Assembly (NCBI GenBank): GCA_001247695.2
Contig: LGRX02024627.1
Coordinates: forward strand, 43,037 to 107,036
Reading direction: 5' to 3'
Length of the DNA stretch: 64,000 nt
Source of the DNA: Cymbomonas tetramitiformis
Lineage: Eukaryota; Chlorophyta; Pyramimonadophyceae; Pyramimonadales; Pyramimonadaceae
How positions within the stretch are numbered: the first letter of the stretch is position 1; the number at the start of each line of letters is the position of its first letter. Position numbers and translations under genes: made by a program. Shown piece by piece: positions 1-11,037 of the stretch. The notes under the pieces were generated by a model. That model was given only the letters and a program-made list of their open reading frames with translations. It was not told where the DNA came from and did not search any database.

Positions 1-2344
1 CATCAGAGTCACCCAGTGCATGCACATGCTCAGGCAATGGGTGAGAAGAGAAGGCATGTTGAAAAGTAACCTGCTCAACACCATATACCACACAGGCATC
101 CGGTGTGGTCCCAGAGGTATAATCTCCTGGATCCGAAAAGTCATCACCACGATGCGAAGAGCCCTCAGAGTCATAGCCACTGTGATCTGAACCGTCACTG
201 CCATCAGACGAGGAGTCAAAGTCCCACTCATCCTCATAACCATATCCCAGCAAGGCCCAGAAGTCCTCAATCGCCTTCACCGTGTCTCGAGTAACCATAC
301 TGAGTAAAGTCACCCATGACTGCAGCTTCTCAAAGGACCCTCGTACCATGACCGGCTCCTTCTCAAGCAGACGCTGCAGTAGACCGAGCTGCTCCGCCAC
401 AAGGTGCTTGGCACACTCCATCTTCTCTTGGCACACCACTCTGCCATCAGCAGGAAAGTGAGGATCTTCCAGCACCTTCAATGCCCTGTCCGACACTTCC
501 ACAGAGCCACTCATGAACATACTATGCACATACTGGACGTCCGAAGTGTACCATGGCTGCCTGGGGGATATCTGATACCCAGGCCCAAGATGTTGCTCCC
601 TTCCTGCCTCCCATAGGGCTTGGGTAGGATCAAGCTTCCTCCCAGGCAGAGCTGTGCACAGAGTATCAATGTAGACAAACGAGTCGTACACCGGAGCCAC
701 AGGGAAATACTTGTGCTTGTTCAATAAGAACTGATGCTTATTGGGTTGATAGGGGTGTGACTTCTTACCAGGTCTCCTCAATGTAGAGTGCCCCCTCATA
801 GAAGCATCAGACCTCCACCGACAGACCCCACTCACAGATTGGTCCTCAACCTCAACAGGGAAAGAACCCTCAGAAGATGTAAGTCCACCCAGAACTGCAT
901 AGTAGTTGTGCAGGGAGATACCAGATGTAGACCCAATATAGTCTTCCACAGTGTAACCAGAGATAAATTGAGGCATGTCTTCAGAGAAACAGGTAACCAC
1001 GCTGTCCAGCTCACAGATTGCATACAGAGCCTCCCCAGAAGCATCCACACCAGGGTCCTGCTGAGCTTCAGTAACAGCAGCCGCACGATTGGGTAGCTTC
1101 CCATGCTTCTGGTAGTCCTGGACCCTCTTCATTATCGCGTCCCTCCTCTTGGGATTCTTCTTGAGGTACTCCTCCCGCTTGTCCTCGTGAGTCACAAAGC
1201 ATTCCTTGGACGAGTGCCCAGTCATATGACACACCGGGCACGGAACCTTCTTGAGCATCGCAGAACGCTTCTGCTCCTCCTGCTTACGCCGGTCCTCCAC
1301 AATTCCAGCACCCGTCTCCGTCGCTGCTGCCGAAGTAGCTATAACGTCGTCGTAGTGGTCACACACCGCATCATTTAGCTCCTGGAACGACAGCAGCTTG
1401 TTCTTGGAGTACATAGTACGCACAAAGACATACGCCGGGTTCAAAGAGCTCAGCACCATAGCCACAAAGACCGCCTCCAGGCTGGCAACATGAAACTTCT
1501 CACCGGTCGGCAGGAATTCAGCCGTGCACGCATATTCCTTCACTCTGTCGAGAATTTGCTTCGCATGTAGAAAGCCCGTGAGTGGGGGAGCGAGCGACGC
1601 AAACCTCTTCGTGTCATCAAGCAGAGCCTTGACCTGCCTCACAAAGTACGCAGAGCCCGTGCTGCGACGCATTTTAACCAGCTGTCGCCAGGCTAAGACA
1701 CCGTCCGCCTCCTCGCTGTACGTCTGTACAACCGCATTCGCCGTCTTGGAAGTCACGGCCGACAGAAAGTCGTGAAACAACTGATTCGCTGCCACTGAGA
1801 ACTGCTCGTCCTTCTTGATGTCCTCCAAGTCGCGCGCGTCCGACAAGAGCAACGCCAGCGCCCGATGACGCATACACGGCACAATTTTACCCCGGAACTC
1901 CAGCCACTTGCTGTCATTTTCTGCGTCCTGGCCAGAATAAAGCTGGTCAGACTTGATCCCCTTCAACATTTCCGTCAGAGGAGGCAAAGATACACCCGCA
2001 GTACCACCCGCAACGTGAGAGTGAACACTTGAACCAGGCATACCGGATTCCGCGGCCTCAGGAGACGCAATGGCATGTCCTGTCCCCGCATTCTGATTCG
2101 CAGCCATCTGGGGCACTGTCTGTGCCAGGACCTGAACCATTTTCATAAGCTCATTTAAACGCGCGTCTTGCTGCGAAAATAGCTGTTGCTGCCTCTCATC
2201 GATAAGAGCTGTCAGCGCTGCAGAGTCCTCCCCAACTGAGATTCCATCTTCCGACAGTCCCTCCGAAATGTCGCCATAAGTAGAATCCACACCCAGTCCT
2301 GGCGGGGTCCGCTGTGCAAGCCTGGCCTTGTCTTGTTGACTCAT
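1..2344 (-). CDS. Copia-like Gag(-protease) polyprotein, N-terminal part, runs off left edge
   Basis: An open frame of 781 codons runs leftwards from the ATG at 2344 to the window edge with no stop. The N-terminus is Gln/Ser-rich and helical. Around residue 370 there is a canonical CCHC zinc knuckle, CPVCHMTGHSSKEC (CX2CX4HX4C), followed by a basic stretch. The far C-terminal part seen here (1-260) is rich in Asp and Ser. The knuckle and overall plan match the Gag of the related element at 29352-33615, which carries a copia-type protease signature further downstream; the protease of this copy would lie left of the window. The LTR at 2424-2826 lies just upstream on the same strand. Retroelement identity is secure; the copia assignment rests on the sister copy. 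Confidence 0.85.
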   Translation of the reverse strand, partial: MSQQDKARLAQRTPPGLGVDSTYGDISEGLSEDGISVGEDSAALTALIDERQQQLFSQQDARLNELMKMVQVLAQTVPQMAANQNAGTGHAIASPEAAESGMPGSSVHSHVAGGTAGVSLPPLTEMLKGIKSDQLYSGQDAENDSKWLEFRGKIVPCMRHRALALLLSDARDLEDIKKDEQFSVAANQLFHDFLSAVTSKTANAVVQTYSEEADGVLAWRQLVKMRRSTGSAYFVRQVKALLDDTKRFASLAPPLTGFLHAKQILDRVKEYACTAEFLPTGEKFHVASLEAVFVAMVLSSLNPAYVFVRTMYSKNKLLSFQELNDAVCDHYDDVIATSAAATETGAGIVEDRRKQEEQKRSAMLKKVPCPVCHMTGHSSKECFVTHEDKREEYLKKNPKRRDAIMKRVQDYQKHGKLPNRAAAVTEAQQDPGVDASGEALYAICELDSVVTCFSEDMPQFISGYTVEDYIGSTSGISLHNYYAVLGGLTSSEGSFPVEVEDQSVSGVCRWRSDASMRGHSTLRRPGKKSHPYQPNKHQFLLNKHKYFPVAPVYDSFVYIDTLCTALPGRKLDPTQALWEAGREQHLGPGYQISPRQPWYTSDVQYVHSMFMSGSVEVSDRALKVLEDPHFPADGRVVCQEKMECAKHLVAEQLGLLQRLLEKEPVMVRGSFEKLQSWVTLLSMVTRDTVKAIEDFWALLGYGYEDEWDFDSSSDGSDGSDHSGYDSEGSSHRGDDFSDPGDYTSGTTPDACVVYGVEQVTFQHAFSSHPLPEHVHALGDSD

Positions 2345-2423
2345 TTCCGAAAACGCGCAGCAAAAATTTTGCGTGATACAACCGTAGGTTAACACTTACT
2401 GTGTAGTAAGTGGGCCCAAAACC

Positions 2424-2826
2424 TGCAGGAATTCGAGAGTTTCGTTTACACAAAAGCAACCATAAACTTTCATTATCAAAAGATATACCAGTTCGCAGCT
2501 CGAAACGCCACGAACATTTGCGCGCCATCATTACTGATTGGGCGATCTTATGTGAAAGTTCACAAAACAGACTCCTACGTGTCACTGTCGTGTTCATAAC
2601 GACCGCAGTGACACTCTTGAGTACAGATGAACTCATTACGCACTTCCCGATGGTCATCAGTGATCTGACGGCCACGATTAGTTCAGCAGATCTACAGATC
2701 TAGATCTAAGGGTTCCATAGGGTTTCTTTAGGGTTTCTTCAGGGTTTGATCATCCTGACTACTGTACAAGGTCTAGATAGTCATTCTTTACACCAAACTG
2801 ATCAGCAGAACTTGCAGATTCCAATA
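2424..2826 (-). repeat. 5' LTR of the left-edge copia-like element
   Basis: About 403 bp, closely similar along its length to the two LTRs at 28739-29148 and 33699-34106, including the shared GATCTAGATCT block and the AGGGTTTC-rich segment. It lies directly upstream of the Gag start on the minus strand. The segment between LTR and Gag starts GGTTTTGGGCCCACTTAC on the minus strand, nearly the same as in the complete copy, so it is the probable primer-binding region. The other LTR lies outside the window. Confidence 0.85.
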
Positions 2827-2836
2827 ATAGGGAGGT

Positions 2837-4331
2837 GTGCAAGTGCCTTGCACTCCCGCCGGATCCGGCCGGACGGCCCTTTCTCCGCCGGCACGGGAGC
2901 CGTCCCCAGCCCGACAGGTGGGGGGCCAGAGTGATCTTGGAGGAGACGGAGGGGCCCCGATGGAAGCCTATGAGGCGCCCATCACGGAGGATGGCGATAC
3001 TGAGGGAGAGCCGGGGGGAGGAGGCCGGCTGCTTCCCTGTGGGGCGGCTGGAGACTCGCCTGAGGCATATGAGCCTCCTGTCGTGGAGGAGGGCGAGGGA
3101 GGGGATTTTGCGTTCCTTTCCTCGACTGCCTTGGAGGCCCTCTTGCGGGGATCGGGTGGGGAGGTGCATGGTCACCCAAGATGCTTTGGGCCGGGACCTC
3201 ATCGAGGAGGAGTTGGAAGCAGTGGATCGGGGGCTTTTACGTCTGGAGCGGGTGGTGCGTCAGAGGGGTGCCGCGTATCTTTCGGACGGCGAAGTCGCGT
3301 TTCATCGCATTGCGAGGGAGCCTTGGCGACCCCGTCCCTTTACGCGGTGTTTGCCGCCGGGCTTGTGGGGGAAGGCGGTGAGATCATGGACCCGGTCCCG
3401 ATCATTCAGACCATGGAGGTGGAGGACGACAATGTCGCAAGGGACGGACTGGGGGTTGCGGAGGCGGCGACGGCATTACCGGCAGAGGTGGTGCGCGCGG
3501 AGTATGTTGCGGCGGCTGAAGGGGCTGTGGACAGACCAGGGTACGACCGTGGTGTGCCTCAGCTCAGCAGTGGGTGTGTTATCTGCCAGGCGGGGCTTTA
3601 TGTCGGGGAGGCTTTCTCGATGTGGCCATGTGGGCACCCCACTCACCAAATCTGCGGGGCAAGGTGGCTTGTTGAACGCAATGCATGCCCTTCGTGCCGG
3701 GCCAAGCCCTTTGCTCCCCTCCCTAGGCACAGGGGGTCGTCGCAGCGTCAGAGGCCCCCCCTCTTGCCTGAACGCCGTTCAGCGTCTCCGATGCGGCCAG
3801 GAGCTCGGCAGCCCCCAGCTTCCAGCTCACGACCCCTCGCCCTGGGGGTAGGCGGGTCACTCGCGGGTGGCAGAGCGAGGCAGCGCGGCGCAAGGCGGAG
3901 TGCAGAGGCTAGAGACGGTGACCCATCGCCCGGGGAAGATGAACCGCCCTTCCGTTGCCCGGTGTGTGCGGGAAGGACGAGCCCGTATCCGGTGAGGATG
4001 GCCCGTCATCTCAGGCATGCGCATCAGCCAGATGATTATGCGGGTATGGATGTCACGGCCTTCGGCTGCGCGACGTGCCCGACTTGCTTGCTGTCATGCG
4101 TTTGCCAGCGGGGCGGAATTGACGGCCCATCACGGGTTATGCCGGGCGCACAATCAAGGGGGCGGAGGAGATGCGGGAGGAGAGGCAGGTGGAGGGACGG
4201 CGGCGAGCAGGGCGCAGCGGCGGGAGCGGTTGGTTGACCCGGTTATACCGGAGGCATCTTGGGAGTGGCTGCGGGGTCTCCCGCTGGAGGAGATTTTTGC
4301 TTGCCCCTCACTCACGAAAGAATTCTCCTAG
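2837..4331 (+). pseudogene. RING-H2 plus C2H2 zinc-finger ORF, frameshifted; likely head of a non-LTR retrotransposon
   Basis: The frame is open from 2837 to 4237 (466 codons); the first ATG is near 2960. Around residue 247 a RING-H2 pattern begins: CVIC, then CGH-x2-H-x2-C, then CPSC. Further on is a C2H2-type finger beginning CPVC with a C-terminal HLRHAH. A second finger starts in this frame (CATCPTC) but its histidines (HHGLCRAH) lie in the +1 frame, so a frameshift has occurred near 4090. The +1 frame then continues to 4331 with a segment of the kind that precedes reverse transcriptase in many protist non-LTR elements (SWEWLRGLPLEEIF), and stops. No RT follows. A cellular RING protein is possible, but tandem C2H2 fingers before that segment favour a truncated retroelement. 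Confidence 0.5.
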
Positions 4332-4512
4332 ATTGTCCTATATAATCCTATATATTAGGATAATACAGGAACATATAGGAACATATAGGCAAATATAGGA
4401 TGTATATCTAGGCGAATATAGGAGAATGCAGGAGTTTTGGTTCCAGGAAAATATAGGATTATACAGGATTATACAGGATTTCAACCAGGAAAATACAGGA
4501 AAATTCAGGATC
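4330..4512. repeat. AT-rich TATAGGA-type short repeat array
   Basis: Imperfect repeats of ATATAGGA, ATACAGGA and AGGAAAAT, beginning exactly where the zinc-finger ORF ends. Related sequence occurs near 26660-26740 and, in the opposite orientation, at 27855-28005. No coding signal. A short direct repeat (TTGAGCTTCTCAGCTCACT, two copies) follows at 4538-4577. Confidence 0.6.
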
Positions 4513-4701
4513 CTTCACCTATGTAACCTTGGCAATTGAGCTTCTCAGCTCACTAATTGAGCTTCTCAGCTCACTCCATGTTGGAGGTAATAAACTCTTG
4601 TTTAACATCCATACAAATATTTTGGTGATAAATACATCGATTTGGTTACAAGTACAGTGCAATCATGATCGGTTTGCAGTTAGGGATATGAGAGTACACA
4701 C

Positions 4702-5019
4702 CTGCTGCTTCACATATGACGCCTGCATCCTCATATGAATCGCAGTTGTGATTGTCCCATCCACTGAAAGGGCATGATGAAAGGTCATATTCAATGCCAG
4801 TACAATTAACGTCGTCCATTATGATGTTACCGTCCCCGCCTCCATATTGTTCCACTGCTGACACGGCGCCCGGAAAGCCGAGCTGTCGGCACACTACCAT
4901 AGCATCCGCTAAGTCCCATTCATCATCACATACAGTCCCCCATGCACCGTTGTGGTATATCTCGACACGGCCCTCGGTGTTCACAGTTCCACCAGCAAGC
5001 CGTACATCGCCCTCGTTTC
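4702..5019 (-). CDS. SRCR-domain exon (phase 1-1)
   Basis: This exon encodes 106 residues forming one scavenger receptor cysteine-rich domain: GDVRLAGG at the start, then GRVEIYHNGAWGTVCDDEWD, ADAMVVCRQLGF, and a C-terminal half with CTG, LSSCPFSGWDNHNC and ED-AGVICEA. Conserved SRCR cysteines, the WGTVCDD box and the CRQLGF box are all present. It is flanked by an acceptor (gatgtgacag) and a donor (gtgtgtac), both phase 1, and is 318 bp, so it can be skipped or shuffled without a frame change. SRCR domains are extracellular ligand-binding modules in secreted or membrane proteins. Which gene it belongs to is inferred: other phase-1 exons on this strand lie at 19.9-35.1 kb. No further exon is recognised to its left. 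Confidence 0.85.
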
Positions 5020-5233
5020 CTGTCACATCGAAAACGTTTATTTCTCACTCCCCACATACCAGTGGCTTTCCCTCTCACATCGCTCTATCTACAGCAGACC
5101 AGCAGTATCTGAGGGAGGGGGGGGAGACTGACGATCAGCGGTTCGCGCACACGACTTCGCAATTCCTTGCAGTCCCCCAATGTCAACGTGTAGCGGCAGA
5201 CAACCAAGGCTGCAAGGCGAACAGCGTGCTTGG

Positions 5234-5380
5234 TCCGGCCGTGCAGCGCTTCCATTTCCCTTTGGTTCTGGCACAGCATGGGTGTCCGGCTGTGCAGCGC
5301 TTCCATTTCCCTTTGGTGGTGGCACAGCATGGGTGTCCGGCTGTGCAGCGCTTCCATTTCCCTTTGGTGCTGGCACAACG
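5234..5380. repeat. 51-bp minisatellite, about three copies
   Basis: Copies start at 5241, 5292 and 5343 around the core GTGCAGCGCTTCCATTTCCC. The unit is 17 codons long, so several frames stay open across it; this explains the overlapping ORFs and is not evidence of a gene. Confidence 0.85.
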
Positions 5381-6060
5381 AACATGGGGCAGCTCCATCG
5401 CCACCCCGGTCGGTCAGGAACTTGCCCTCCGAGGCAAGCTATCCTATCTGTTCACATATCACATATATCTATATGTGACGATATCTATATGCGTTATGGA
5501 ATATTTTGAGCTCCTGATCGACCCCATCCGTAACTGCATCCGCTCGGTATGCAGTCCCGACTGCAAGCTGAGTTGATGTGGTTTAAGATGGTGTCAAGAC
5601 TTCTCACGGAATCTTAAGCAGCCTTAGGGTTTTCGTGCGAAATTGCACTCGAAACGTGGCACATATTATTTTGTTCTGAAAAATTAAAGGGCGGAAATGC
5701 TACGTCGGAGCAACGGTGGTTACGGCACGTTCTTCTAGAACCATGTCGACGTGGCATTGGAGTGCACGTAGGTTCACAATTATCGCTCGCGACAATTTCG
5801 GTTGTTCCGAACTGTGAAATCGAGCAGGCGCGACTTCTGTCGCACCGGGTTTGGCCCGATCGGAATACGACACAGCTCCGGCGACGTCCCGATCGGGGGT
5901 GTCACGGGGTGGCACCGTCTGCAGTTGATTAACAACGGCGGACGTTGAAGGAGAGTCGTTTTCCACACTTTTGAACCCCGAAAGCCCTGCTTTCTGCTCA
6001 AAGTTTGTAAAACATTCGGGGCTTTCTTTTCCATTCGGTTACTTTTGCGTTAATTTTAGT
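5381..6060. other. No gene seen
   Basis: Mixed-composition sequence with a short AT-rich hairpin-like stretch near 5455-5490. No domain, splice-flanked module or repeat family recognised. It ends at the left repeat of the DIRS-type element. Confidence 0.5.
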
Positions 6061-6620
6061 TAACAATTACAGTAAGCCTGAAAGGGTTAATTGCAGTTAG
6101 CGTGGTCCTCCCCAAAAGCTCGGGGAGACTCTGAGGATTTCAGAACACTTAAGCTCGTTTGTGTTGGTCAAGAACTCAGGCAGTAATGCCAATTTGAGTT
6201 TTGACAAACTCGAGTTTGTTGTTCCCGAGCTGGGGCTAGCAACATGCATCCCACAGTGCTAGAAGGAAATGATGAATGTAAGACAAGGAGAAGGGAGGGC
6301 CCTTAGATCAAGACAGTAGGTAGAAAGGGCCCATCCGGACTTCTAGAACTGGTGAGTTGTAGCTTGGATAGATGACTCCAAGCTGTGTAGCCAATGGCCT
6401 TGCAGAAGCAGAGTCCTGAGTGGTGGCCATCGAGACCTTATCCCGGCTGGGGATAAGGATACACATCGATTGGCTACTCAGGATCGGATCTGAGGCCATC
6501 TGAGACTAGAAGTAGACAACTCTGGGTTTGTTTCATCATTCTGAAACAGAACCGAGTCCTCTTTCACACTAGTGGCTACCACAAAGTAGACATCTAAGTA
6601 GGACTAGTGCTAACAGAAAA
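6061..6620 (+). repeat. Split direct repeat A1 of the DIRS-type element
   Basis: About 560 bp, from TTAACAATTA to GCTAACAGAAA, nearly identical to A2 at 12561-13121. Both copies contain the same 63-codon chance ORF on the minus strand, which shows how similar they are. Confidence 0.9.
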
Positions 6621-8713
6621 TTTGTCAATCTGAGCCAATTTTGGCTGGACGAGGACTCTTTAGAGTTCGGTTTTTACAACATCAATCTGGATTCAGAAGA
6701 CGACGGCAGTGGCTTCAGTTTGGAGGCAATCTCTGCAGCCAGACACTACAGAAACGTCCAGGACTTCCCGGAACTTCGAGAAGTAGAACGAGGACTGATC
6801 TACTCCTTTCTCCCCATCACTACTTCGAGTACCTGGACCTTCTGCAGAAAGGCATCCCACCAAGATTGCTGCACGGCAACTCCACGGAGATATTTTTGCC
6901 CCTGTTCATCGTGCTTTCAGAGGTCCCCTTTTGGAGATTTCTGTTCGTTAATTGCTCATTGCAATAACCCTCCGAAAAGGGACGTGACCATTAACGGGGA
7001 GACCTTCGAAGAAGACTTCAATCGTGTTCAACACTTTCTGTTCCTGTGGAGGTTGACGGTGTCCCAGGACGAGCTGACAACGAATTTATTGACTTCGGTT
7101 GCAAGAAACCCCGGCTTTTTTATCCAACTTAAACGTAATGGAGGAGCTTCCTCTGTCCGGCATCTTGACGAACGTGAAGCAATCGGCCGTCAGGCTCAGC
7201 AAGTTCAAACACGGCGCCACCACCTCGGCCACCGAGTGGAGGGAAGAACTGCTGGGGGCCCTCCGCAAGGTGCCCATGTGGGTGGGCACCCTGACCCATG
7301 CCCGCCGAGAGGAGGTGCTGCCGGTCCTCATCAACAAGCAGACGAAGGTTTTCGTCTCAGGAGGCCCCGGGAAGCTGATGATGGGGAAGCTAATTCATAT
7401 ATATGAATTAGCTCGTCCGGTGTTAGCCGGGACGGTCCGTAAGGAATACGGAGCCGTCCTCAAGATGCTGAACAGTACCATTGGGTTGGCGCCTAAATGG
7501 GAGCTGGAAGATGAGTCGGAGGGAGGTGGGGAGGGTTCTTCACCCTCCGACGTTGACGAGGAGGAAGCGGATTCACCACCGAGGAGGCGGCGGCCACCAG
7601 AGCATTCTCAACGACCATCTGTGAGGAGGAGACCTTCGTCCTCCCCGGCGGCTACGGGCAAGGCCCTCTCCAAAATCACCAAGGCCTACCACCTAGTGAT
7701 GACCCTGGCCAGGAGGGTGCAGCAAACTCCACATGCTTTTGGAGAGGAAATGGAGTGGGGGGCGCGACCGGCGACATGTCCTACGGTGACGCAACACGCC
7801 AACGACGACGTGCCCCTCGACACGCTCGACGACCTCATGGACGCAGACCTCCCCTTGGAGGCGTTGGAGGAGTACTTGCTGTACCTGCGGGGATCAGCTA
7901 TCGTGTGGCACGCACACTCGCTGAAGTTGCCCGACTTCCGTGAAGGACTGGTGGTAGACCCCCGCGCGGACGGGTGGTTGGAGTGGCGAGCGACGGGCGA
8001 CCAGCCACACCACGAATGCCTCCCTACAGCGGCGGCAAGGCATTTTCGAGAAGGCGGACAACGTCTTCAACGGTAATTTTACCAACGACATCGTCCAACA
8101 CGCTACAGGTGCGACACACAGCCTGCGGTGTGGGGAGGGCCCTCTGTCGGGGCTGCACTTATCGCTCCGTCCTCCCGCAACCAGTAGAGGCACCGGCCCC
8201 CGAGTACTGTGACTTGGTGCGCGGGGTAGATGGGCGGCTGAGCGCGCGGGAACGAGTCAAGTATACTCCAAGGCGGAGTTCGCTTACCGACTAATTCAGT
8301 TCGCGTGTACAATGCCCGAGAGCATGGATCGTGAGATTCATTACTGCATCACGTACGTTGTGGACTTAATCACGCAGATGGCGAAGCATGACGTCAAGTG
8401 CGTGGTGGACTACGACAAGCTGGTCAGGCAGAAGCTGGCTACGGGGTTCCTCACAACGTGGAACCCCGACATGCTCCACGCCACTTGGATGCGTTTTCTG
8501 CAAGCTCGGGTGGAGGCTGGACAGTCGACAACGAAGAAAAACGGTGAGGCTGCAGCCAAGGAGGGCAGAGGCGCGGGGAAATCAAGCGGAGGGAAGCCCA
8601 CCAAGGCCTTGGTGTACTTCCAGTGGAACGCGGGCAAATGCTCCAAGAAAGGGTGCAAATATGCCCATGAGTGTTCCAAGTGTGGCTCGCCAGACCACAC
8701 GAAAAAGAAGTAG
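6621..8713 (+). pseudogene. DIRS-type Gag, frameshifted
   Basis: Coding continues in at least three frames: 6621 to about 7120, then 7099-8076, then about 8040-8713. The middle part contains an acidic stretch (DVDEEEADSPPRRRR). The last part (from the ATG at 8312) has a helical capsid-like segment and ends in a Cys/His-rich zinc-finger region, CSKKGCKYAHECSKC then H, typical of DIRS-order Gag proteins from algae. The second element further right has an equivalent region (CYGHNEGNCRHQPNC). The frame breaks near 7100 and 8050 mean no complete Gag can be made from this copy. Confidence 0.7.
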
Positions 8714-9055
8714 TGTACTGCCTAGTGGTGTGTCCATGTGGACACGTGTGTTCCGTGCTCAGCAGTGGCACGGGACACAAGCAGCGCGCAGGGGGCTCAC
8801 AGATCGATATGACATCGATCGGTGCGGGGCGTGCGCGGAGCTGCGGGAGCTACTGGGGGGCGAAGTACATCGACGGTCCGAGTGCAGGGTGACCGCGAGT
8901 GACATCGCGACGACCCCGAGGAGTAGCGGAGCTGTCGACACGGTGGCTACCGTGGATATTTTTTTACCTTTAAAAACGAGAGGCAGGATTTCTTCAACAA
9001 GAACAACTCTCCAGTTGGAGACCTAGAACAACTCTCCAGTTGGAGACCCAACCAG
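8714..9055 (+). other. Gag-RT spacer of the DIRS-type element
   Basis: No clear domain. It holds a short tandem duplication of GAACAACTCTCCAGTTGGAG near 9000-9048. An ORF in another frame crosses it but shows no family motif. Confidence 0.4.
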
Positions 9056-10275
9056 GTGACACCCGGAAGTGGTCGGGGCTGCCCTGCAGGTACCCGGGGT
9101 GCCACATCGGACTACAGCCTTTCGTTTTCGAAAGCCAGTGTTACTAAGTTGAACGAGGAGAACTTGGAAAAGGGAACAGGGTCTGGTAACACTGTGTCGC
9201 CCCTGCCGTTTCTCCGGTTTACTCTCGTGAAGGGAATTTTTTTTCGCCGTCCCCAGTGTTGGGACAACGCGTCTGGGTGCGACCTGAATTTCCGGCCAGG
9301 TCTGCGAAGATGGCTTTGTTCCCTCCTCCTGACTTACCTCACGGTTTGGAACTCGGTTGATCTAAGTGAACACGGCGTGTCACTAGAGGCACTGAGAGAG
9401 TTTGAGAGTTCCACGGTGGAAATGGGGGCAGCTGTTCCTAAAGTCACGGAGTTCGCGGACAGATGGGCAGTTGTTTTCCAGGTTGACCCAGCGGTTGACG
9501 ATTTGGTTAGGTCGGTGTCTCTGAGAGCGGGATGGAAGTTCAATCCGGACTCAGTTGTCATGTCAGGGAAGAACTACGTCAAGGAAGGATTTGACTTTAA
9601 GGTGGACAAACACCACAAGGAGGAATTGACAGCGCGCAGGGTCGTCCTGGTTCCTGAGGGCTGGGCGAGAGCGATTCGTGGAGTAGGAGTCGCTCGTGGA
9701 CAAGGATCACTCGAATTTCAAGAAGGCCCGGGTGGTACACAACTATTCGGAGAACGATGGTTCTTCTGTGAATGCGGGAACGGATATTCCGGCCCACAAT
9801 TGGCAGTCGATCTCTGATGCTTTCTCTTTCCTGCGTCCAGGGCATTTCATGGTCAAGGTTGACATCAACAAGCTTATGGGTAGAGCTCGCTAAAAGGGGC
9901 ACAACTTTCGCGTTACTCGTCCATTTACGCCCATCTTGAAGTATGTAAGAGATGAGTGGCATACCTACTTGTGGACGCGTCCCCGGGGTTTAAAATCAAT
10001 CCCTACTATGCGCAACGTCGCAGGTTACACACGTCATGGACGAGGTGTTTGCAGTGGAGCAGAGAAAATTCCTTCTTTTCGGTTTGGACAACCGGTGATA
10101 TTTGAGTGTTTGATGACATTTTTGTTAAAGAAATAGTTTCTTTCGCATATGTGTATACTCAATGGGGATACCATATACGCCTCACCGGGGTGCCTAATGC
10201 ATCCACAATGTGCCGAAACGCAACTACATGTACAATAGCTGATATTCATACTGCATCTCCCATATCGCCTTTTAA
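9056..10275 (+). pseudogene. DIRS-type reverse transcriptase, degenerate
   Basis: The frame from 9056 runs into RT sequence, then shifts near 9690 into the frame holding VHNYSENDGSSVNAG and FLRPGHFMVKVDI, which correspond to the first RT blocks including motif A. After a stop at 9893, remnants of later blocks appear (LWTRPRGLKSIP, then a degraded active-site motif VFDDIFV near 10105-10125 in another frame and just after a stop). The equivalent blocks are intact in the second element (YLDDFF). So the RT is recognisable but dead. Confidence 0.65.
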
Positions 10276-11037
10276 GTGTTAACGGTTGTCATGATTACCG
10301 ATAACACCCCGACGAAGGGCACGCTGGACAGGTGGACGGGCACGGCAACATTCAGGCCGTTACTTCGGGAGATTTTTCTGTTGCTTGTCCAATGGGACAT
10401 CCGACTGAGGGTGAAGTGGGTGCCATCGAAGGTTAACACGTTTGCAGATGCCCTCAGTCGGCAGGAGTGGCAATTGTTCTACCAACTCCGCACGGAGTGG
10501 CTTTGGGACTCCGTGTGGAGAAAGGACACGAATGACCGGCAGTTACTCAGGCGGGTGTTCCGAGACTTGGATGACAGGCCAGGAGTGGGCCAATTCTCGA
10601 TTGACGCTTGCTGTGACGAGTCCGGGTCCAATGCACAAACCACCAATTTTTGGACGGTGACACAGGACTGCCTGCAACATGACTGGGAGGGACACAATGC
10701 CTGGTGCAACTCTCCCTTCTCGAGGATTTTGGAGATTCTGCAGCACTTCTTGGAGTGCAAGAGGAGACAGAACGTTGGCACGGCAGCATGTTTTGTCATC
10801 CCTGTGTGGCCGACTGCTGGCTTCTTCAAATTCATCGAGGCCAGGCCTACAATGTTCTTCCCACTGGTGCGCTTTGATGCGGACTCTGATCTGTTCACTG
10901 CCCCGGCAGTTCCGGGGCAGAGTCGGAGGGATTTCGGACCCACCAGGTGGCCAGTGACCATTTACAGAGTGCCACCTCGGTTCATTGACCTCGGGGAAAG
11001 CGGTGGCTTGCACAGAGACGGAGCTTCGGGACCTTGA
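10276..11037 (+). CDS. RNase H C-terminus plus Dam-like DNA methyltransferase domain of DIRS-type element
   Basis: This 253-codon frame opens with the end of a DIRS-type RNase H (MITDNTPTKGTLDRW, then VKWVPSKVNTFADALSRQ). It continues into an adenine-methyltransferase-like domain: FSIDACCDESGSNAQ, FWTVTQDCLQHDW, then the motif-IV-like WCNSPFSRI and a downstream VIPVWP segment. DIRS-order elements commonly carry such a Dam-like domain, usually with NPPF at the active-site motif. Here the motif reads NSPF, so activity may be weakened or lost. The frame runs up to the recombinase coding region, which starts about 15 bases before its end in another frame. Confidence 0.75.
   Translation: MLTVVMITDNTPTKGTLDRWTGTATFRPLLREIFLLLVQWDIRLRVKWVPSKVNTFADALSRQEWQLFYQLRTEWLWDSVWRKDTNDRQLLRRVFRDLDDRPGVGQFSIDACCDESGSNAQTTNFWTVTQDCLQHDWEGHNAWCNSPFSRILEILQHFLECKRRQNVGTAACFVIPVWPTAGFFKFIEARPTMFFPLVRFDADSDLFTAPAVPGQSRRDFGPTRWPVTIYRVPPRFIDLGESGGLHRDGASGP

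Noticed and set aside
2700..2760. AGGGTTTC repeats as a telomere remnant
   Set aside because: The same motif is present in all three copia-like LTRs at the same place, so it is part of the LTR.
5085..5576. Repetitive ORFs in several frames
   Set aside because: Artefact of the 51-bp minisatellite; no start context or domain.
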